NCBI RefSeq assembly: GCF_047948215.1
Contig: NC_134462.1
Coordinates: 114,961,937-115,025,936 of the forward strand
Reading direction: 5' to 3'
DNA from: Lycorma delicatula
Lineage: Eukaryota; Arthropoda; Insecta; Hemiptera; Fulgoridae
Length of the DNA: 64,000 nucleotides
Shown: positions 54,434-64,000 of the stretch, piece by piece
Position numbering within the stretch: position 1 is the first letter of the stretch
Layout: each line of letters starts with the position of its first letter
Made by a program: the position numbers and the translations under genes
The notes under the pieces: model-generated
What the model was told of the DNA's origin: nothing
Seen by the model: the letters and a program-made list of their open reading frames with translations, nothing else
The model's database searches: none

Positions 54434-57100
54434 AAAAAATTCTATTTACTTATAAAGTCATTAAATTATTATACATGTCTTATACAACTTCAGTTATTGG
54501 AATCTCATTCATCCGGTCTTGGATCTACCGAATTGGTATTTATTAGTTTTTATATACATTTTTTTTAAAATTACATTAATAAGAAATTTCTTATTAGTAA
54601 TTTTTAAAATTAAACTTCATGCTTTAAGGAATGAGCTGTTTTGTACTAAGTCAGTATACTATGTTTTTAAAGAATATTTATTTTTAACATATAATATATT
54701 CTTTTAATTTATGCATTATTATATTTATTTTTTTCCAATTCAATAACGCTAAATAAAAAAATCAAATAATCGTTTGAACTTAGCATGTTATTATTCAACT
54801 AGATATATATTTTAAAAATTTAACATATATTAAACATATATTTTTAACATTTTTTCTTGGTAGACCGGTCCAAATTTCTTATCATTTTTATTATAATTAC
54901 TATTTTTCATAATAATATTATTTATTAATTACTATTTATTAAATATAAAAAAAATATTCAAATTACCGTAAAATGATTTAATCACCAACCACAAAGTAAA
55001 TAAGTTAGAAAATTTTGTAACTTATTTAACAATTTACAATAAATGAATAATTGCGAATTTTCTGTTTTTTAAATTATTAGTTTAAAACCTGTTATAGGTT
55101 TTCTATAGACGCATATCGTAACACCATATATTATTATCTCATAACTAATCAAGCACACATGGTAATTCAAAACTATGAATTCTTTATATACCGTATTTTT
55201 TTAACAATTTTAATAAAAAAAATAATCTTAAATCTATTTATTTAATTTGTAATTTAGTTAACAGATTTAAAATTCTCGGTTTAATCTGTTGTTAGAATAA
55301 AAACTAATAATTGATTAATACACTATTTTTCAAAAAAAAATATATATATATTTAAGTACTTACAGTTTAATAATAATAACACAATAGTTAACTATTGTGT
55401 TATTATTCTTAAATGTAGACAAATTTAATTTATTAATGGCACTTTAATAAAAATTAAAAATATTTAATACACTACAGACATAATGTGATGAAATATATAA
55501 CACAACTTAACCATTATAAAATCGTACACTAAATTAATAGCATGAAAATTAGATAGGTTTATATTTTTTATTCAGGATCAAATACATAATTTAAAGGGTC
55601 AAATGATTAAATAAGATATAATGAAAAACAAATTGATGATTACGTATAATAATCAATAGCTATTACTGTGGTATTTTGTTTACTTATGGTTAATTGGGAT
55701 ATAGATCTGTATTATAGTATAACATTCAGGAATGAATTATTCCAATAATCTGATGTACTCGCGTAAAATTTGTTATTAATGAAAAAATAAAAACGCAATA
55801 CATGTATTTATTTCAATCAGTAATAATATGGTTTCTAGTAATTATGAGTAAATTGCTAAAAACGTTATAACCTTATGAAAACATAAAAGGAAGTTTTCGT
55901 TATATTTTAAACAACATTCGATTATCCGGATTACCGGTTATCCGTCGTTTTAAGTTTTAATTTGTTTATCTCTTTGACAATTAAAATAAATAATAATGTT
56001 TTATTTGTTTATTTTTTATGTACTTACCAATTTAATAATACAGGCTTAATTTTCTATACAGGATCATCTCTACAGATCGTTCTACTCTGGTATTTGTTTT
56101 TTTAAATATTCATCTGAAAAATTTCTTTATCTTTAACATAACAAAAATAGATAAAATTAAATAAAAGTGATAATTTGATGAAATAGAAATAATTGTGAAA
56201 TTATTGAAATTTCTGTGTAATTGTATCTTTCTAAAATATTATAAATTCCGAACAGAAAAAATGAACAAAAAAAGAAAGAAATAATAAATAAAAAAAAAAA
56301 TAAAAATTTATTACTGTTTAATAATTCATAAATACTTTCTTTCTTTCTTTATGAATAATATATTACGTATTTATTTAATTTTATTTAAATGTAGAAGTAG
56401 TATCAACAAAATCTTCGATTAAAAAAAAAAATTGAGAAACAATTTTAATCAAATCTTTAGAAATAATTTGAACAACTTTTATGAAATAACGTTGATGATT
56501 AATTGCTTTAACATTAAAAAAAAACAAAAAAACAATTTTTTAATGTATCTAAACAAGTACCAATCTCTTTTTTAAATTTATTGAATGCATTTTCCTAACT
56601 AGACAGGCTTTAATTATTCCTACTTTTTAAAATATTTAAATAATTCTAACATTTGTAGTACTTAAATATATAAGCTTGTTAAAACTTTTTATACGTACAT
56701 TTATACTTCAGTTTCTATATCTATTTACGTAACTTAAATATCTGCAAGAGATCATTTACAGCTGATATTACTATATCTTCCTTGAGTACGAATGCCTTTT
56801 AATCTGTTTAAGTAATTTCCTTTATAATTTACTAAAACGATAAGATTTCTAATAACGTTTTTATTAAAGAAAAATTATGTTTAATATTGCTTTAATACTT
56901 CTACAGATTATAGCAAACTGATTATAAGCTTATTATTCTAAAATTCTAAAAACGTTATCTACTTCGATAAACCCAAATTACATTTTTTCAAGTCCTCTAG
57001 TAATAGTTAAACACCCCACTTTTCTTTATCTTCACAAGTAATCTGTTTAATAACTTTGAGAGCAAAATTGAGGTATTCATCCTTTAAACAATTTTAATTT
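54434..57100. other. Very AT-rich spacer, no gene recognised
   Basis: About 2.7 kb. If the candidate exon above is real this would be intron. It includes the perfect palindrome at 55372-55407. Confidence 0.4.
55372..55407. repeat. 36-bp perfect palindrome
   Basis: Arms AATAATAACACAATAGTT with no loop; the centre is GTTAAC. All 18 pairs are complementary. Confidence 0.95.
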
Positions 57101-57721
57101 TTTACTTTCTTGTACAATTCAACGAAAATATACATCTTGATTATCGCTGAATCCATTTTGACTAGTTTCGGCATGACGTCTGCACGTACGTATCTCGCAT
57201 AACTCAAAAAGCGATTAGCCATAGAATGTTGAAAATTTTAATTTAGGACTGTTGTAACATCTAGTTGTGCACCTTCCCTTTTGATTGCAACTGACTGGAC
57301 CAAAAATGCTCAAAATCAAAAACAAAATTTAGATTTTGGACATTTTCTTAACTGCAGTAATAAGCACTTATTGAGAGCTTTTCAACGATATATCATAAGT
57401 GGTACTTACTTTCATTGGTTCCAGAGATATAGCCAAATGAAATTTTAATTAATGAAATATTTGTAAAAGGGGAAGGCACACCGGTTCGAATCAGATTCAT
57501 CTTTTCTTTTTTTTTTAATTTAAATAAATTGATTTATCAATAATAAAAAAAAAAAATACGATGAATAATATTTAAATAATAGCAATAAAAAAAATAATTA
57601 TGAAAAAATATCAGAAGTTATTAATGAAATAAAATTTTATGTACTTTTCATTTAGAAAAAAAAGGTGTATATGTAATTTAATAGGCGAACAAGGAAGTCA
57701 TGTGATATCCATATTAGATTT
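57101..57721 (+). repeat. TIR repeat family, copy 6
   Basis: Starts 'tactttcttgtacaattcaa', lacks about 60 bp after the 5' end, and ends 'ggcgaacaaggaagtcatg' and 'gatatccatattag'. It has the T-stem-like motif 'ccggttcgaatcag' at 57481-57494. It faces copy 7 across 530 bp. Confidence 0.87.
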
Positions 57722-58249
57722 ATTTTGAATGCTAAACAATTTTCAGTATATTAAAAACTTTAATATTGAATACTAATAGCGCCAAAACGAAAATAATAAA
57801 ACAGTTTTTTTATTTTTATTTCTTTGTTTGCAATTATTGATATATTTGTTTTTAATTTTAATTTAATTGAAATCCTTTTACCAGGAAAATTGTAAACCGA
57901 AAACATGTTATTAATCTTTTCTGGAATTTAAATAAAGTTTTAACACGACATCCAATGAAAATAATGAAAAATATGGAGAAATTTTAACCAATAAAATGCT
58001 GGAAAATTACTGTTATATTCATCTGATTATATACTTCTTTTGAAAAAATAAATAAATACATAATCTTTTTTTTTTTTATCACTAAAATTTAAAAATATAA
58101 TTAAATAAATTTTAACTTGTCTTATTTAAAAAATTAAATTATTAAGATATTTTTAGAATTTTTTGATAAAATAATATAATTTTTTTAAAACAACACAATA
58201 TTTATTCATTAGTAAATGATATACGTACATAAAACTCCTTCCTATCTGA
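57722..58249. other. AT-rich spacer between inverted TIR repeats
   Basis: No gene or repeat seen. It would form the loop of the inverted pair 57101-58918. Confidence 0.5.
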
Positions 58250-58918
58250 CAAAAAATTGATGTGAATACCACATGACTTTCTTTTACGCCTATTAAATTA
58301 CATACACATATTTTTTTTAATGAAAACTACATAAAATTTTATTTCATTAACTTCTGAATTTTTTATTATTTTTATTGTTATTATTGAATTATTATTTATT
58401 GTATTTTTTTTATAATCAGAGGTTAATAATTATTAATAAATCAATATATTTAATTTAAAAAAGTTGTTAAAAAAAGACAAAAGGAGATGATGTCTGATTT
58501 GAACCGATAAGCCCTCCTCTTCTAAAATCCAAATTTCATTAATTAAACTTTTATTTGGCTGTAACTCTGGAACCAATGAAAATAAGTATCACTTATAATA
58601 AATCGTTGAAAATCTCTCAATGAAGAATTATTACTTCAATTAAGAAACAGTCCAAAATCCAATTTTTTTTTATATTATGGACTTATTTTACCACTTTTGG
58701 TCAAGTCGATTGCAATCAAAAGGGAAGGTGCACAACTGTTACACCAGTCGTAAATCCAAAATTTCAACATCCTACGGCTAATACTTTTTGAGTTATGCGA
58801 AATTTATATGTACGTACAGACGTCACGCCGAAACTAGTCAAAATGGATTCAGGGATAGTCAAAACGGATATTTCTGTTGAAATTTTATAACCGAAATTTT
58901 TCGCGATCGCAATACTCG
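58250..58918 (-). repeat. TIR repeat family, copy 7 (inverted)
   Basis: Left edge is the family's 3' end in inverted form ('tgaataccacatgactttc'); right edge reaches the 'cgcgatcgcaatac' region and lacks the outermost ~25 bp of the 5' end. Internal landmarks are complete. Confidence 0.87.
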
Positions 58919-59495
58919 ATAATTAAATATTTGTAGAAATTTTATTTTAGTAGTTTGAGAGGGAGGTTAATCGCTCTCTTAACACACTGTCGATTAGATT
59001 TTACTTAATATTAAATTTTCCAGTCTGATAAACTCCAATTTAAAAAAAAACATAATTCCAATTCGATATTGAAATAATTTAAAAATATATTCTCGTTTTG
59101 CTGTAGACAAAAATTTTAAATCGAATTTTACTGACGAAACCATAATCAAATAATATGTTACAATACCACTTGAGAGAAGGCCATCCAATGAGCCGACCCT
59201 ACTAAAACAAACAGTTTTAAAAGATTATAATAATAGTAAACGTCCATATTAATAAACATACTTATAATAAGAACTAATAACCAGTTAACACTCATTATGT
59301 CGTAAGCACTATCGTCACTGGGTTCTAGAACCTATCCAATGTATGGACCACACGTGTCCAACACATTCAGTTTTCACGCGATGTTTTTTATCAAACAGAA
59401 GATACTCACGAACAAATGAACACAGGTAGATAAACGAACAAATTAAATATTAAGACATAAACAAAAGGCTAATAAAATAAGTGAATTATAGGTAA
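58919..59495. other. AT-rich spacer, nothing recognised
   Basis: No gene. A CACGTG word (59348-59358 region) stands alone. Confidence 0.4.
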
Positions 59496-59732
59496 ATGCA
59501 AAGCAGGAATATGACAAACAGTGTTAGCATTAAAACAACAGTAAATAAGTGGAAAAAATGGAAACAAAAAGTAGTAGCAGAAACAGGTAAATTTGCAAGG
59601 TGCAAAACTACCGAAAAACGTGAAAATAGAGTATCTTCAATGAAGATCCAGCACGTGAACAACTTTCAGTTGTCTAATGTCATCACGAGTGAAGCAGGTT
59701 CAAAGGAAAGGAATTCTAAGGTGTCTACTTAG
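59496..59732 (+). pseudogene. Possible LINE thumb-region fragment
   Basis: Open for 78 codons. The end reads KIQHVNNFQLSNVITSEAGS followed by KERNSKVS, which fits the V..F.YLG.VIT..G....EI..R.S motif after the LINE RT palm, with YLG lost. The N-terminal half is Lys-rich and not recognised. No start context or partner domain, so this is weak. Confidence 0.3.
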
Positions 59733-60184
59733 AATAACTTTATAAATACATATATTTTTTAACGGGATTTTATGATTTTTTTATTTTTTTATTAGTCAGT
59801 GTTACCATTGTCAATGATATTTCTGACACTCTTTTTGGAAAAAACCACGATTAAGTAAAATATATTTATGAAATCCCAACTTCTTAATTCTTCAACCAGT
59901 TTTATATTCATAATATTTATAGGAATCATTCTTAATATGCAAGCTATTTCATCGAATGTTATAACTGCAGCTAAAACCATAGTGAGGAAAAACACTAGAA
60001 ATTGTCAAAACACATTAACATAAAACACTTGCAACAAAACAATTAAAGCTACAAAAATAATATTAATTTTTTTTTATACAATTAAATGTTTAAAATCTGT
60101 TCCCTCGGTAAAATGAATAGATAAGTTGATAAATATCTGTAATTGACTTAACAACAATTAACTCCTTTATATTCCGTTTTATTC
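59733..60184. other. AT-rich spacer, nothing recognised
   Basis: No recognised feature. Confidence 0.4.
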
Positions 60185-60189
60185 TGGCA

Positions 60190-60335
60190 TTGGACACTTT
60201 TGAAACAGCTGATGATTAATGAGGAAATGAATTTTTTTGTAACACGAGAAAAAATGCCATGCCTGACCGGGACTCTAACCCAGAACGTTTGGATAAATGA
60301 CAGACTCCATTCAACCACTGAGATAAATAATCGTA
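60190..60335 (-). repeat. SINE A, decayed copy
   Basis: 'aaaatgccatgcctgaccgg' is identical to the best copy over the region beside the B box; the B box itself has changed ('gactctaaccc'). The head is decayed ('caaccactgagat'). The 3' part near 60205 keeps 'cagctgatgattaatgagg'. Confidence 0.75.
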
Positions 60336-61302
60336 GTTTTTATTTAAAGAATAACTTTTACAGTTTCAATTAAAAACATAAAAATTGTATATTTTTTTTA
60401 GATTTCAAAATTAGTAAAATAAAGTTAATTTACACAGATACAAGTTCATTTAATTATCTTTATAGTTAATATACATCATAATTATTTGATCGCAACAAAA
60501 TATTTTCAAACTGTAATAACTTAGGTAAACAAATTATTCTAAATTTATTTAATTTAAACTTTATACTATTAAGGTACACAAATAACCAAGGATAAACGGA
60601 ATAATGTAGAAACAGAAAAAACAGACTACCACAAGTAAGGAAAGTTTTTTTGCAAAAATAAATTTGCTATATAATATTATACATGTGGATTTAAGAATTG
60701 GAAATATATTTTCACAAATATTTTTTTAGAAATTTAATGCAATATGATGCTGAAATTTGGACTGAAATAAAAGAATGGCCTTTTGAATAATGGTATTTAC
60801 AACATTACCTGAGTTGAAGTACAAAATAAAACTTTTTTTTAAACGAATAGGGATTGGTAAAAAATCAGTGTCAGTTCTCTGCTAAGGAACTATATTTCTA
60901 AGCCATGTATTAAAAAATCCATGTTCTATTAATTAGTTAATGGAGAAATTTATAAAAATTAAGAAAATTTTAGAAGAAGAAAAATATAAGAATGTATGAA
61001 CGTTGAAGAAATTATCTCGAGGTTAAAAGAATGATCGAAAAAAAACATCAAACCGTTTAAGTTAATGACGACTACAATGAAAAATATTCAAATCCCCCTT
61101 ATGCAGAAACTAATAAAATGACTGTCTTCAGATTCCTAGCTAATTTTCAAGCATCAGGAGAAAATTTATAAAAAGGGTTAATTATATTTCCACCGAAGAT
61201 CAGTAGGTAGAGGAACAAACTAATATGATGGAACACCCCGGGTACGAGGCTCAAGTTAAATTGCACTTTTCATCTCTTTGAATATAACATATAAATCTTT
61301 CT
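60336..61302. other. AT-rich spacer, nothing recognised
   Basis: No gene or repeat family seen. Confidence 0.4.
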
Positions 61303-61337
61303 CATAAAAAAGGATGGTGCGTGGGTTTGTTTATTGT
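61303..61337 (+). repeat. Short segment repeated at 6078-6112
   Basis: 'ggatggtgcgtgg' with the same flanks as the 6078 copy. It lies just before TIR repeat copy 8 here but not at 6078, so it is a separate repeat. Confidence 0.6.
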
Positions 61338-61349
61338 ATGTGCTCACAT

Positions 61350-62098
61350 TTTTACTTGTACGAATTAAAAGGAAGTATTGCGATCGCGAAAAATTTCGGT
61401 TTTCAGATTTCAACGGAAATATCCATTTTGACCATCCCTAAATCCATTTTGATAAGTTTCGGCTTGACGTCTGCACGTACGTACATATGTACTTGTTTCG
61501 TATAACTCAAAACCGATTAGCTGTAGGATGTTCAAATTTTGTATTTAGGACTGTTGTATTATCTAGTTGTGCATCTCCCCTTTTGACTGCAATCTACTGA
61601 ACCAAAAGTGTCCAAAAAAGCCCAAAATCCAACTTTTTGGATTTTGGACTTTTTCTTAACTGCAGTAATAAGCTCTCATTAAGATTTTCTCAACGATATA
61701 TTTATTATAAGTGGTACTTATTTTCATTAGTTCCAGAGTTATAGCCAAACAAAATTTTAATTAATGAAATATTAGATCTTAGGATCTAAGGGGAAGGCAC
61801 ATCGGTTTGAATTAGATATCTCCTTTTTTTAACTTTTTTTAAAATTTAATTATATTGATTTATTAATCTCTTATTATTATTATTATTATTATTGTTATTA
61901 TTATTATTATTATTTATTAAAAATTATTATTGGTAAAAACATTTTTTGCGATAAATAATAATTCAATAATGACAAAAAATATATATATCAGAAGTTATTA
62001 ATGAAATAAAATTTTATGTAGTTTCTATTTTAAAAAAAGTGTGTATATACAATTTAATAGGCGTATAAGGACGTCATGCGGTGTCCACATCAGATTTT
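61350..62098 (+). repeat. TIR repeat family, copy 8
   Basis: Starts 'tttacttgtacgaattaaaa' and ends 'ggcgtataaggacgtcatg' and 'cggtgtccacatcag'. It contains a TTA microsatellite (61872-61914) where other copies have 'taataattatt'. The whole set of internal landmarks is present. The 63-codon frame at 61314-61505 is only an open stretch of the repeat. Confidence 0.88.
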
Positions 62099-62282
62099 TA
62101 TTTTAGCTGCTGTTAGCGCAGAGCGGACCAATGATAATGCGCCGGGCGGCTGCGCACAACATACGAATGATTCATTCCATTCGTTTGAACGATTTATACT
62201 TCTTGATACGAATGATTTATTTAACATTATATTTACGTTTTTGGGATTAAAAAAGAAAACATTGGGGTTAGAGCTGTGTTAA
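62099..62282. other. Short GC-richer segment, unknown
   Basis: Contains 'gcgccgggcggctgcgcac' and two copies of 'atacgaatgatt' about 50 bp apart. No function assigned. Confidence 0.3.
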
Positions 62283-64000
62283 AAAATCACAACTTAAGAA
62301 ACAGCTAAAAATGTTCAGGATTTTGAAGCTTTTCGTTGTTGTTAGTATGCTAAATTCATGAACGTTATTTAGTTACAATTGGCAAAAGCATTTTAAAAAA
62401 TCACCTGGCAATTATATATGTGAAATAAAAACAAGCAAAGATTTAAGCAATAAATTCTCTATAAAAGTAAATGTAATAAATTTAAGCAAGATCCATTGAA
62501 ATGAATACAAAAATTATACGTGATATGTAAAAAAAAAAAAAAAAAAACAATCGATAACATGAAACAGATTAATAACATATATATATTTTCAATCCTTTGT
62601 ATGTAACTGAAAAAAAATTACTAGAAGCCAAACAGAGTGGTATTCTTTTAAAGTAGGAAAATCTTTAAATAAAAATTTAATATTTTTCAACTTAAAAACG
62701 AATTATACATTTACAATATTCTTAAAAGAAGCACAATTCGTATGGTTGAACAAGATAAAAAGTATTAATAAACCGCAAGAAAAATGATTTATATCTCCTT
62801 TTTTTATAGACTGCTTGTTATAAACCAACGTATTTTTAATGGAAAACTTTATGAAGATATAAATTATATTGATTTTATTCGGAATTTTATATAAGATAAT
62901 AAAATTAGATACATAATTTATATATTTGTATAAATAATAAAAAATAATTTAATAGGCCTAATTTTATTACGATTATTATACCTATTTTTCTACAATTGAA
63001 TAAAAAAATCATATAATTTTATTCTACCCTGTTATATTACTTATATTATGTGTAGACAGGATTATTGCTTAATTCTCATAAAAAAAAAAAAAACTGGATA
63101 TGTTATGTTTGGACACGCGCACGTATATCAACGTTTGTAAACAAGTTGTAAAGGCAGTTTACAACCATGAAAAAACTTACGCTGTAATACATAAATCACT
63201 ATTATTGAAGACAGCACCGAATTACAACACTGAAATATTTACGAGATTAAACAATTATTTAACAGTTTTATTACAATAATAATAGTAATTTAAATTATCT
63301 ATATTTATTTAATTTTTATATAAACAGGAAAGAAATCGTAAAATACATATCAACAACCACAGACATGTCTAATATACCTGTTTCCATATGAACAATAAAA
63401 TTAAACGACAAAAGAATTAAAGAGTAAATATATAGGTGACCGATACATTATATAATTTAATGATGGAATCAAGTAATAAAAATTCTCATAATATAAAGAT
63501 TTAGCTTATCTCTAAAACCATAATTAAACATATGAAGAAAATAAGAAAGAAAAATAATAAAAGTTACCAAAAAATGTTTAATAGAGTATAAATTTATTTT
63601 GAAAATTGATTATTCCTATAAAAGGATATCTCTTTTGTACGAGCTTTTTTCTGGGCGCACAACGAAGTGTCGTTATCAGTACCCGGACACAATTTTTAAT
63701 TGTTTATCATAAGCAATTAAAATTTAACTAAAAGTAATAAGTACCTTAAATTTGCTGATATGGCCAGTTAAAATTGATTAGAAATCTATAAAACATAATA
63801 TCATTAATATCGATAGTTATGAAGTAAGATAATATCACCCCATAATTATTTAAAATTTTTAATAAGAATTAAATTGGTTGAATTTGCCAAAAGATATCCT
63901 TAAGAAAATATTAAAAATATTTTTACCGCAGGGATTTTATTGTTGTAGAAAAAGAGAGAGAAGAAACTGATTTAAATAATACCTAAATATTGTAAAATCG
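62283..64000. other. AT-rich sequence to window end, nothing recognised
   Basis: Poly-A run at 62530-62547. No gene, repeat family or promoter that I can support. Confidence 0.4.

Overview
This window looks like AT-rich intergenic or intronic DNA from a eukaryote, most likely an arthropod (insect). The signs are very low GC, long A/T runs, abundant microsatellites, retroelements of the R1, RTE/BovB and Jockey types, tRNA-derived SINEs, a mariner-type and a Merlin-type DNA transposon, and no operons or long host reading frames. A hemipteran-like genome is a guess from general feel; no sequence here fixes the species. I find no host protein gene I can call with confidence. The one candidate is a TATA-type promoter with a possible first exon and splice donor near 54069-54433 (+). 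Almost every recognisable protein fragment belongs to a mobile element, and nearly all are broken by frameshifts and stops.

Layout. 0-5 kb: degraded tRNA-SINE, an inverted copy of a ~700 bp terminal-inverted-repeat (TIR) repeat, a decayed LINE, an LTR-like GC-richer block, and a 5'-truncated R1-type LINE (4101-4929, minus) with a clean 13-bp target-site duplication (TSD). 5-8.4 kb: a long TAA microsatellite and two unexplained GC-richer islands. 8.4-10.8 kb: a long form of the TIR repeat carrying a nested RTE-type LINE with a 10-bp TSD; the matching empty site is in the sister copy at 35.4-36.65 kb. 12.3-12.7 kb: four short-loop hairpins in 300 bp. 12.8-15 kb: TIR repeat, LTR-like tail, second R1-type LINE. 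16-21.6 kb: SINE B, two degraded LINE tails, opposed CA/GT microsatellites. 22.1-23.2 kb: a Merlin/ISXO2-like DNA transposon with long inverted arms and two different nested SINEs. 23.46-26.7 kb: the best R1-type LINE (endonuclease, reverse transcriptase, gag-like zinc knuckle) with a 14-bp TSD. 27.9-29.5 kb: RTE tail, SINE B with a 13-bp TSD, TIR repeat, tetranucleotide-rich repeat. 33-42 kb: SINE A, long TIR repeat, minus-strand LINE, and the longest RTE-type LINE (39.0-41.5 kb). 42-50.7 kb: LINE shreds, twin hairpins, purine-rich repeat, Jockey-type LINE tail. 52.1-53.4 kb: mariner-type element with 44-bp TIRs and an in-frame triplication in its transposase. 54 kb: candidate promoter. 57-62.1 kb: three further TIR repeats, two in inverted orientation.

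How the parts work together: the R1 and RTE LINEs have the endonuclease plus reverse transcriptase design that copies RNA into nicked DNA. The SINEs have Pol III-type internal promoters and A-rich ends, so they were presumably moved by a LINE. The two SINE families share a similar 3' tail, suggesting a common mobilising partner. The TIR repeat, Merlin and mariner elements represent cut-and-paste transposition; no intact transposase survives here. Nesting gives relative ages: the SINEs are younger than Merlin, and the RTE insertion is younger than the TIR repeat it interrupts.
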